Assembly: GCA_005793655.1 (NCBI GenBank)
Contig: SXRC01000028.1
Span: 1 to 7,865 of the forward strand
DNA length: 7,865 nt
Direction: 5' to 3'
From: Actinomycetota bacterium
GTDB lineage: Bacteria; Actinomycetota; Actinomycetes; Nanopelagicales; Nanopelagicaceae
The number at the start of each line of letters is the position of its first letter. Positions within the stretch are counted from its first letter, which is position 1. Of the stretch, positions 1-5,850 are shown in pieces. The position numbers and the translations under genes are program-made. The notes beneath the pieces are model-generated. The model did no database searches, was not told where the DNA came from, and worked only from the letters and a program-made list of their open reading frames with translations.

Positions 1-221
1 AAGATTGAGTTTGGATCTTCCCCATTGCCAATTCGATTCGTGATTGCTGAAATTAAGGTTGAAGTTTTTCCACTTCCTGCCCTACCCATTACCAATAACT
101 TTGTGCTGCGATGATTTACCACCGCTTTTTGTTGCTCATTTAAATCAGCTGCTGCAATCGCCTCACTTTTATAGGCAGTGCGAATCAACTTTATTTCTGG
201 CGTATTTTTAGGGCTCACCAC
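1..221 (-). CDS. UvrD/Rep-family ATP-dependent DNA helicase (AdnB-like), N-terminal fragment
   Basis: Only the first ~73 codons are in the window; the gene runs off the left edge. From the GTG at 216-218, residues 26-34 read LNEQQKAVV, which fits the adenine-binding Q motif of superfamily 1 helicases. Residues 45-52 read GRAGSGKT, a Walker A P-loop. The short lead-in (IKLIRTA) and the spacing to the P-loop resemble actinobacterial AdnB/UvrD-like helicases, which in that family pair with AdnA for double-strand-break end resection; this assignment is from memory. PcrA/UvrD itself or another RecB-like helicase remains possible, because motifs II-VI and any nuclease domain are not visible. Two tandem GTG codons (219-221 and 216-218) follow an in-frame TAA. 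I chose the outer one because a TANNNT hexamer lies exactly 6 bases upstream of it, as expected for a leaderless start; no Shine-Dalgarno sequence is adjacent. The gene lies 57 bases downstream of typA on the same strand. Confidence 0.85.
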   Translation of the reverse strand, partial: MVSPKNTPEIKLIRTAYKSEAIAAADLNEQQKAVVNHRSTKLLVMGRAGSGKTSTLISAITNRIGNGEDPNSI

Positions 222-227
222 GTACTT

Positions 228-233
228 AATTTA
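228..233 (-). promoter_or_regulatory. Putative -10 element for the helicase gene (leaderless start)
   Basis: On the minus strand the hexamer TAAATT (TANNNT) is followed by six bases (AAGTAC) and then GTG at 221. This spacing would put the transcription start at or next to the start codon. No matching -35 was recognised. AT-rich DNA produces such hexamers by chance, so support comes mainly from the same arrangement at other genes in the window. Confidence 0.4.
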
Positions 234-278
234 ACTAGCCAACACCGACATTGCACCGTGAGCCTCACCTATTACAGC

Positions 279-2177
279 TTAAGAGTTCTCATTTGCTCGC
301 TTTGCTTTAGAGGTATTTCTTGCCCGAGTTGAGCTATCTAAAGTGACCTTTCGAATTCGAACAACTGCAGGGGTTACCTCCACACACTCATCCTCTCGGC
401 AAAACTCCAAAGCACCCTCCATGTTTAATTTCTTTGCTGGAATTAATCGCTCTGATTCATCGGTGCCAGATGCTCGCATATTTGTTAACTTCTTCTCCCG
501 CACACAATTAACATCTAAATCCTCATTACGAGAGTTTTCACCAATCACCATACCCTCATAAACCTCATCCCCTGGCTCCACAAATATCGCACCACGATCT
601 TGGGTGCCATAGAGCGCGTAACTTGTTACTACTCCCATTCGATCTGAAACTAATGAACCAGTTGCGCGAGTGCGCAGCTCACCATGCCACGCCTCATAAC
701 CATCAAATACATGGTGAAGTAAGCCAGTTCCACGTGTCTCAGTTAAAAACTCAGTTCTAAAACCAATTAAGCCACGGGATGGAACTCGGTAATCAAGACG
801 GATCCAACTAGTGCCATGGTTAACCATCTGCTCCATTCGACCCTTGCGCAGCGCCATTAATTGGGTAATTACACCTAAGTACTCCTCTGGTGCGTCAATT
901 GATAATCGCTCCATTGGCTCATGCACCTTGCCATCAATAATTTTGGTAACAACCTGCGGCTTACCAACAGTTAACTCAAATCCTTCGCGCTTCATAATCT
1001 CAACTAGTACTGCAAGCTGCAGCTCACCTCGCCCCTGCACCTCCCAAGTGTCAGGACGTTCGGTATTTAACACCCGCAGTGAAACATTTCCTACCAACTC
1101 AGAATCTAATCGACCTTTCACCTGACGAGCGGTTAATTTATTTCCACTTTTGCCAGCCAAAGGTGAGGTATTAATACCAATAGTCATCGAAATACTTGGC
1201 TCATCCACGATAATTAATGGCAACGCATGTGGGTTTTCTAAATCAGCAAGTGTTTCACCCAAGGTAATTGACTCAATTCCAGCAACTGCAATTATGTCGC
1301 CTGGGTGAGCCTCTTCCGCTGGCACTCGCTCAAGTGCTTCAGTCATTAATAACTCAGATACTTTTACCCGCTGCGTGCTGCCATCAGTTTTAATCCAGGT
1401 AACTGATTGGCCTTTTTTAATAACACCCTCACGCACTCGACAAAGGGCAAGCCTGCCTAAGAAAGGAGATGAATCTAGGTTGGTTACATGTGCTTGCAGC
1501 GGTGCACCTTCATGGTACTGCGGTGCTGGAATTGCCGAAAATATCGTTTCAAATAAAACATCTAAGTTTTCCTCTTTCGGCATACCACCATCTTCACACC
1601 GTTTAAGTGAGGCTCTGCCAGCTCTGGCTGATGCGTAAACAATTGGAAACTCAATTTGATCCTCATTGGCATCTAGATCTAAAAATAATGCGTAAGCCTC
1701 ATCAACTACCGCTGCAATTCTGGAATCTGGACGATCTACTTTATTAATTACTAAAATTACTGGCAGATTTTTTTGTAATGCTTTTCTTAAAACAAATCGT
1801 GTTTGTGGCAATGGACCTTCGGAGGCATCAACTAATAAAATAACGCCATCAACCATCTCTAATCCGCGCTCAACCTCGCCACCAAAATCTGCGTGCCCTG
1901 GGGTGTCGATGATATTTACAATGGTATTTCCACGTTTGACGGCAGTATTTTTTGCCAAAATGGTAATTCCTTTTTCCCGCTCTAAATCCATGGAATCCAT
2001 CATTCGCTCTTGGCCCTCATCTTGTTTTTTATGAGCCGCAAACGCTCCAGATTGCCAAAGCATGGCATCAACCAAAGTTGTCTTGCCATGATCTACGTGG
2101 GCAATGATTGCCACGTTACGAAGGTTTTCTCGTTTCTTAACCGGCAGATCTTTTAAGTGTGCTTGTTTTTTAGACAT
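279..2177 (-). CDS. typA: TypA/BipA ribosome-binding translational GTPase
   Basis: The 632-residue protein belongs to the TypA/BipA family, ribosome-associated GTPases related to EF-G and LepA and linked in other bacteria to ribosome assembly and to cold and stress adaptation. The GTPase signatures are intact: AHVDHGKT at residues 26-33 (G1), the EREKGITI switch I region at 66-73, DTPGH at 91-95 (G3) and NKVD at 145-148 (G4). EF-Tu-like domain 2, EF-G-like domains III and V, and the TypA-specific C-terminal domain follow (SRGLIGFRTEFL, then NMRASGTDE). Residues ~616-632 form a basic, low-complexity tail, making the protein slightly longer than the ~607-residue E. coli protein. The ATG lies inside the last codons of ychF (8-base overlap). 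GGAG at 2188-2191 is 10 bases upstream, a weak Shine-Dalgarno candidate, so translation is probably coupled to ychF. No terminator-like hairpin follows the stop. Confidence 0.97.
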   Translation of the reverse strand: MSKKQAHLKDLPVKKRENLRNVAIIAHVDHGKTTLVDAMLWQSGAFAAHKKQDEGQERMMDSMDLEREKGITILAKNTAVKRGNTIVNIIDTPGHADFGGEVERGLEMVDGVILLVDASEGPLPQTRFVLRKALQKNLPVILVINKVDRPDSRIAAVVDEAYALFLDLDANEDQIEFPIVYASARAGRASLKRCEDGGMPKEENLDVLFETIFSAIPAPQYHEGAPLQAHVTNLDSSPFLGRLALCRVREGVIKKGQSVTWIKTDGSTQRVKVSELLMTEALERVPAEEAHPGDIIAVAGIESITLGETLADLENPHALPLIIVDEPSISMTIGINTSPLAGKSGNKLTARQVKGRLDSELVGNVSLRVLNTERPDTWEVQGRGELQLAVLVEIMKREGFELTVGKPQVVTKIIDGKVHEPMERLSIDAPEEYLGVITQLMALRKGRMEQMVNHGTSWIRLDYRVPSRGLIGFRTEFLTETRGTGLLHHVFDGYEAWHGELRTRATGSLVSDRMGVVTSYALYGTQDRGAIFVEPGDEVYEGMVIGENSRNEDLDVNCVREKKLTNMRASGTDESERLIPAKKLNMEGALEFCREDECVEVTPAVVRIRKVTLDSSTRARNTSKAKRANENS

Positions 2178-3243
2178 TAAACCTAAACTCCACTACATCA
2201 CCATCTGCCATCACGTAATCCTTACCCTCCATGCGCACCTTGCCATTGGCGCGGGCTTGCACCATTGATCCAGCAGTAACTAATTCATCAAAGGCAATAA
2301 TCTCTGCCTTAATAAATCCTTTTTGAAAATCGGTATGAATCACACCAGCCGCAGCTGGAGCGGTATCACCTTTATGAATCGTCCACGCTCTGGTCTCTTT
2401 CGGACCTGCGGTGAGATATGTCTGTAATCCTAATGTATTAAATCCAACTCTTGCTAATGTGGTTAATCCTGGCTCGCTTAATCCAATTGATTTAAGCAAT
2501 TCCAGCGCATCTACCTCATCTAAATCAGCTAATTCAGCCTCAGTTTTTGCATCCAGAAATATCGCCTCAGCGGGTAGGACCAATGCCGCTAATTCAGAAC
2601 GTAATTGAGCATCACCTAACTCAGCTGCATCCACATTAAATACATACAAGAATGGCTTGGCGGTGAGTAGTTGCAACTCTTTAATCGCATCAATATCCAC
2701 CTTGCTGCCACGCAGAAGTTGGCCTTGATTTAATATCTCCGCAGCTGACTTTGCAGCCGCCAAAACTGGCACCTTCTCCTTAATTGTGCGCACCTCTTTT
2801 TCAAGACGTGGGATCGCCTTTTCTAAAGTTTGCAGATCTGCTAAACAAAGTTCAGTATTAATTGTCTCCATATCTTTTTTAGGATCAACATCACCATCAA
2901 CATGGACTACATCCCCATCTTTAAAAACTCTAATTACTTGGCAGATCGCATCTGACTCTCTGATATTTGCTAAAAACTTATTTCCAAGCCCTGCGCCCTC
3001 AGAGGCACCCTTAACAATTCCGGCAATATCAACAAAGGAGACAGCAGCTGGCAAGATTTTTTCGGAGGAAAATATTGTGGCCAACACTGCCAGCCTTGGA
3101 TCTGGCACACCCACCACACCAACATTGGGTTCAATAGTGGCAAAGGGGTAGTTGGCAGCTAGGACATTATTTTTAGTCAGCGCATTGAATAGGGTGGATT
3201 TACCCACATTTGGCAGACCGACGATTCCAATTGAAAGGCTCAC
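2170..3243 (-). CDS. ychF: YchF/OLA1-family redox-regulated ATPase
   Basis: This 357-residue protein is YchF (EngD), the universally conserved Obg-superfamily P-loop NTPase. In E. coli and human (OLA1) it prefers ATP and associates with ribosomes. Residues 9-16 (GLPNVGKS) are the P-loop, 72-75 (DIAG) the G3 motif, and KGASEGAGLGNKFL the family-typical segment after it. A coiled-coil-forming helical insert (~125-180) and a C-terminal TGS domain (~270-357, containing GVIHTDFQKGF) complete the family architecture. The position of the specificity motif, NxxE in E. coli and human proteins, reads NVDA at 203-206, so the glutamate is absent there; Glu208 is two residues on. The GTG start gives the conserved beginning MSLSIGIVGLPNVGKS, and no Shine-Dalgarno sequence precedes it. 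The gene heads a unit with typA and is divergent from rmuC. Confidence 0.97.
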   Translation of the reverse strand: MSLSIGIVGLPNVGKSTLFNALTKNNVLAANYPFATIEPNVGVVGVPDPRLAVLATIFSSEKILPAAVSFVDIAGIVKGASEGAGLGNKFLANIRESDAICQVIRVFKDGDVVHVDGDVDPKKDMETINTELCLADLQTLEKAIPRLEKEVRTIKEKVPVLAAAKSAAEILNQGQLLRGSKVDIDAIKELQLLTAKPFLYVFNVDAAELGDAQLRSELAALVLPAEAIFLDAKTEAELADLDEVDALELLKSIGLSEPGLTTLARVGFNTLGLQTYLTAGPKETRAWTIHKGDTAPAAAGVIHTDFQKGFIKAEIIAFDELVTAGSMVQARANGKVRMEGKDYVMADGDVVEFRFNV

Positions 3244-3252
3244 GAGGGGTTA

Positions 3253-3258
3253 AGCCTA
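3253..3258 (-). promoter_or_regulatory. Putative -10 element for ychF-typA
   Basis: On the minus strand, TAGGCT (TANNNT) is followed by nine bases (TAACCCCTC) and then the GTG start. This implies a transcript with no leader or one of only a few bases. The absence of a Shine-Dalgarno sequence fits that. No -35 at normal spacing was found; CTGACA lies only 8 bases upstream of the hexamer, too close to serve. Confidence 0.4.
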
Positions 3259-3282
3259 CGCAAGATTGTCAGTACTTCCTGC

Positions 3283-3291
3283 CACTATAAC
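3283..3291 (+). promoter_or_regulatory. Putative -10 region for rmuC
   Basis: Two overlapping hexamers are possible. CACTAT (3283-3288) is 6 bases from the ATG, the spacing expected for a leaderless mRNA, but matches the consensus weakly. TATAAC (3286-3291) matches better but is only 3 bases from the ATG. TTGTCA at 3266-3271 resembles a -35 but is only 14 bases from TATAAC. There is no Shine-Dalgarno sequence. This is the weakest of the five promoter calls. Confidence 0.3.
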
Positions 3292-3294
3292 CCC

Positions 3295-4446
3295 ATGCCC
3301 GCCTCGATCATCTCACTGCTTATCGGCCTAGCAGCCGGAGTAATGATTGGATACCTAATTAATGCCCTGCGAAATAAAAACAACGGAGGCGATAGCACCC
3401 TGCTTGATGATTATAAAAAACAGCTAACGGAGGAGCGAAGCAAAACCGAGAACTCAATTAAATTAACCGCTGAGTTAAATGCAATGAAGTCAACAGTTGA
3501 AAAACTATCCAACCAATCAGTTGAGGCTAATCGAATTCGTACCCAAGCTGAAGCAAAACTTGAGACCACAATTAATGAGATGAGACGGGCAAGTGAGTCA
3601 ATATTTGATGAAACTAAAAAAATTGCTGGTGCACTCTCTAACAGTCAATCTCGCGGCAAATTTGGTGAGGCGCAATTAGAGTTACTTTTGCAATCAGCAG
3701 GGTTGCGTGAAGGTCATGAGTACAGCCGGCAAAAATCCACCACCGATGCTGATTCATCAGGCATCCCAGATATCACCGTAAAGATGCCAGGGGGCAGCGC
3801 CATATTTATTGATTCAAAATTTCCATTTGATCGATTTCTAGATGCCTTTGGCACTGAGATAGAGAATGAACGCAATGATTTTTTAGTACAACACACAAAA
3901 GATCTTCTTAAACATGTGGAGGCTTTAGCCAAGCGTGGTTATCACAAATCTGCTGGATCACCTGATTTTGTGGTTTTATTTGTGCCATTTGAAACTTTAT
4001 TAGCCGAGGCTTTACGAGTTGACCCGGCATTTTTAGAAAAGGCATTTAAATTAAATGTCACCATCGCTACTCCAACCTCAATGATGGCCTTACTGCGCAC
4101 CATTGGTTATATCTTTACCAGAAATAAATTAGCGGACAACGCCGATGAGATTCAAAAGGTGGCAAACACCTTCCTTAAAAATATTACCTTGCTGCATGGA
4201 AAGATTGTGGCGGTGGGTAAGGCAATCTCATCAACTGCAAAGGCGTATGAGGATTTAATTCCTACCGCTGAAAAAACTGTATTAAATCCAGCAAGGCGCA
4301 TTCACAATCTAGGAGTTGCTGGTGATAAAGAAAAATTAGCAATTGAGTACCCAGATTCACCCGGTGATCTTAGGGAGTTAAAGGCGATCTCTGCTGATGA
4401 TGACTTTATTGAGGTAGAGGAAATTGAAGGTGGCAAAGATGAGTAA
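3295..4446 (+). CDS. rmuC: RmuC-family DNA recombination-associated protein
   Basis: The protein has 383 residues. Residues ~3-25 form one hydrophobic N-terminal segment, likely a membrane anchor. A charged heptad-rich stretch, probably coiled coil, follows (~36-105). The RmuC domain then begins near RGKFGE at 120-125 and includes IDSKFPF from ~172, a DFVVLFVPFE segment, and ATPTSMMALLRTIGY from 258. RmuC has a restriction-endonuclease-like fold and in E. coli limits inversions at short inverted repeats; its biochemical activity is poorly defined. The E. coli protein is ~475 residues, so this is a compact form, as in other actinobacteria. The acidic C-terminus (~368-383) lies outside the domain. 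The ATG was chosen because the membrane segment follows immediately and a possible leaderless promoter precedes it. The last codons overlap the start of the next gene by 8 bases, indicating an operon. Confidence 0.93.
   Translation: MPASIISLLIGLAAGVMIGYLINALRNKNNGGDSTLLDDYKKQLTEERSKTENSIKLTAELNAMKSTVEKLSNQSVEANRIRTQAEAKLETTINEMRRASESIFDETKKIAGALSNSQSRGKFGEAQLELLLQSAGLREGHEYSRQKSTTDADSSGIPDITVKMPGGSAIFIDSKFPFDRFLDAFGTEIENERNDFLVQHTKDLLKHVEALAKRGYHKSAGSPDFVVLFVPFETLLAEALRVDPAFLEKAFKLNVTIATPTSMMALLRTIGYIFTRNKLADNADEIQKVANTFLKNITLLHGKIVAVGKAISSTAKAYEDLIPTAEKTVLNPARRIHNLGVAGDKEKLAIEYPDSPGDLRELKAISADDDFIEVEEIEGGKDE
4427..4433 (+). promoter_or_regulatory. Shine-Dalgarno site deciding the DUF6542-like gene start
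   Basis: AAGGTGG lies within the rmuC 3' end, five bases before the ATG at 4439. It supports that ATG over the in-frame TTG at 4424, which has no comparable purine tract at the right distance. It is the clearest ribosome binding site in the window and contrasts with the leader genes, which lack one. Confidence 0.75.
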
Positions 4447-4861
4447 TTTACCGATTAGCTCACCAATTAAAGGGCCGGGCTTAACAAAGCCAGGAGTAGT
4501 AGTTCTGCAGTTTTTGATAATCTTTTTATTTGCTGCAATTGAATTAATTTTTCGCTCATCCTTTGGAATCATTACCTGCCTTGCAATCTGGATTGCATTT
4601 TTTGGTGGTATTTACTTGGGCCGCACTGGCACCTCCTATGTAACTGCAGTTGCCCCACCAATTTCACTACTGCTAACCTGCCTTATATTGCTGCCAACTA
4701 TTGGCGGCTCATCTTTTGCGCCAACTGAGTTGCTAATTGATCTAGTTACCGCGCTAGCTGCAGTCTCTTTTTATCTACTCTCAGGTGCTGGGATAACTTG
4801 GTTCATCTGGTTTAAAAAGGAACGTAACCAAGGTAATCAATCACTTTCCGGCAGCTTTTAA
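4439..4861 (+). CDS. DUF6542-like four-helix membrane protein of unknown function
   Basis: From the ATG at 4439 this is a 140-residue protein with four predicted membrane segments at about residues 20-38, 43-61, 67-88 and 99-124. A short Gly/Pro-rich N-terminus and a basic end to the last helix (KKER) suggest both termini face the cytoplasm. The segment YVTAVAPPISLL at 67-78 resembles the conserved TAVVAPPLVF-type stretch of actinobacterial DUF6542 proteins. Location supports this: from memory, Mycobacterium tuberculosis has such a gene (Rv1111c) between lytB2/ispH and ychF. No function is established for the family and I do not assign one. The start overlaps the rmuC end by 8 bases (ATGAGTAA), so translation is probably coupled. 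The 3' end overlaps ispH by 21 bases on the opposite strand. An upstream in-frame TTG at 4424 would add five residues but is less likely. Confidence 0.8.
   Translation: MSNLPISSPIKGPGLTKPGVVVLQFLIIFLFAAIELIFRSSFGIITCLAIWIAFFGGIYLGRTGTSYVTAVAPPISLLLTCLILLPTIGGSSFAPTELLIDLVTALAAVSFYLLSGAGITWFIWFKKERNQGNQSLSGSF
4841..4861. other. Convergent 21-bp overlap of two coding ends
   Basis: The last seven codons (stop included) of the plus-strand membrane protein gene and of minus-strand ispH occupy the same 21 bases: TAA at 4859-4861 on plus, TGA at 4843-4841 on minus. There is no room for a terminator between them and no hairpin was seen nearby, so the transcripts must overlap at their 3' ends. Confidence 0.9.
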
Positions 4862-5806
4862 TTCCTTTCGCAGCTCCACCGGTAGTGAAAAAAGTAGATG
4901 CTCCTCAGTTGCAGTAATTACCTGCACATCAGCAAATCCACGCTTTGCTAGCCAATCAAGTAAATCCTTAACCAATATCTCCGGTACTGATGCCCCACTT
5001 GAAACCCCAACTGTGGTAACACCGCTTAACCATTCCTCTTTGGCCTCAGCGGCAAAATCAATAAGGTATGCAGCTTTTGCGCCATACTCAAGTGAGACCT
5101 CAACTAAGCGCACTGAGTTAGATGAGTTTTTCGAGCCAACAATTAAAACTAGATCTGCCTTTGGCGCAATCTCTTTGATCGCAACCTGACGGTTCTGGGT
5201 GGCGTAGCAAATATCATCACTCGGTGGGTCAATTAAATTTGGAAAACGTTTTCTAAGCTCAGCAACTGTGGCCAAGGTTTCATCCACACTTAAAGTAGTT
5301 TGTGATAACCATGCTACTTTATTCTCATCTCGCACCTTTATATTTTTAATACTCTCAATACCATCTACTAATTGAATGTGGTCAGGTGCCTCCCCGGCAG
5401 TGCCATCAACCTCTTCGTGGCCCTCATGGCCAATTAATAAAATATCATAATCGTCGGCAGCAAATCTTTTTGCTTCATGGTGGACCTTAGTTACCAATGG
5501 ACAGGTGGCATCAATAGTTTTTAGATTTCGCTCCGCCGCACTTTGATGAACCGCTGGTGAAACACCGTGGGCGGAGAAAACAACTATCGCACCCTCTGGT
5601 ACCTCATCAGTTTCATCAACAAATATTGCGCCCCGCTCCTCTAAAGTTTGCACCACATATTTATTGTGCACAATTTGCTTTCGCACATAAACCGGTTTTC
5701 CATAAAGATTTAATGCTTTTTCAACAGTAACCACAGCGCGATCGACACCTGCGCAATAGCCACGGGGGGCGGCAAGTAGTACCTGCTTTTTACCGGCTGT
5801 GCTCAT
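4841..5806 (-). CDS. ispH: 4-hydroxy-3-methylbut-2-enyl diphosphate reductase (IspH/LytB)
   Basis: IspH catalyses the last step of the MEP pathway, reducing HMBPP to IPP and DMAPP in the cytosol with a [4Fe-4S] cluster. The 321-residue protein has all three cluster cysteines: Cys18 in PRGYCAGV, Cys102 in DATCPLVTKVH and Cys199 in DICYATQNRQ. The substrate-site residues are also present: His47 (VHNKYVV), His80 (FSAHGVS), His129 and Glu131 in GHEGHEEV (matching His124 and Glu126 of E. coli), the QTTLSVDET loop at 168-176, and the SKNSSNS motif. Length and order are normal for the family. The ATG has no strong Shine-Dalgarno sequence but lies six bases after TAGGAT, a good leaderless -10. The gene is divergent from a class I fumarase gene and ends in a 21-base tail-to-tail overlap with the membrane protein gene. 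Confidence 0.98.
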   Translation of the reverse strand: MSTAGKKQVLLAAPRGYCAGVDRAVVTVEKALNLYGKPVYVRKQIVHNKYVVQTLEERGAIFVDETDEVPEGAIVVFSAHGVSPAVHQSAAERNLKTIDATCPLVTKVHHEAKRFAADDYDILLIGHEGHEEVDGTAGEAPDHIQLVDGIESIKNIKVRDENKVAWLSQTTLSVDETLATVAELRKRFPNLIDPPSDDICYATQNRQVAIKEIAPKADLVLIVGSKNSSNSVRLVEVSLEYGAKAAYLIDFAAEAKEEWLSGVTTVGVSSGASVPEILVKDLLDWLAKRGFADVQVITATEEHLLFSLPVELRKELKAAGK

Positions 5807-5812
5807 GGGCTT

Positions 5813-5818
5813 ATCCTA
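5813..5818 (-). promoter_or_regulatory. Putative -10 element for ispH (leaderless start)
   Basis: On the minus strand, TAGGAT is followed by six bases (AAGCCC) and the ispH ATG. TANNNT six or seven bases before a start codon is the pattern of leaderless actinobacterial mRNAs. The AGGA within it could be read as a Shine-Dalgarno core, but its spacing is less typical. No -35 was recognised. Confidence 0.5.
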
Positions 5819-5837
5819 ATTGATCATAGAAAGTGAG

Positions 5838-5843
5838 TAGATT
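5838..5843 (+). promoter_or_regulatory. Putative -10 element for the fumarase gene (leaderless start at 5851)
   Basis: TAGATT is followed by seven bases (TACCCCT) and the ATG at 5851. The hexamer overlaps codons 2-4 of the longer reading from GTG 5833, which argues that the longer start is not used. The ispH -10 on the other strand is 19 bases away, and a TGATCA palindrome (5821-5826) lies between them. Confidence 0.5.
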
Positions 5844-5850
5844 TACCCCT

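Larger units (their letters stand above)
3246..3294. repeat. 7-bp perfect inverted repeat bordering the ychF/rmuC divergent gap
   Basis: GGGGTTA at 3246-3252 and TAACCCC at 3288-3294 are exact reverse complements separated by 35 bases. One arm ends directly before the rmuC ATG and the other ends two bases before the ychF GTG. Each divergent gene therefore reads TAACCCC into its start codon. It could be a symmetric operator or simply a repeated discriminator sequence between -10 element and start. The 35-base separation makes a hairpin or terminator unlikely. Confidence 0.6.

Noticed and set aside
343..1638. Several open frames on the plus strand opposite typA (343-561, 811-1125, 1375-1638)
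   Set aside because: They lie antisense to a fully conserved GTPase gene, have Ser/Pro/Arg-rich compositions typical of antisense readings, and match no recognised family.
2411..3151. Plus-strand open frames opposite ychF
   Set aside because: They are antisense to conserved ychF codons, with no ribosome binding site or recognisable domain.
3714..3932. Minus-strand 72-codon frame inside rmuC
   Set aside because: The plus-strand reading contains conserved RmuC motifs across the same bases; the antisense frame is low in information and unrecognised.
4378..4572. Minus-strand 64-codon frame over the rmuC/membrane protein junction
   Set aside because: It is antisense to two supported genes, with no promoter or ribosome binding site.
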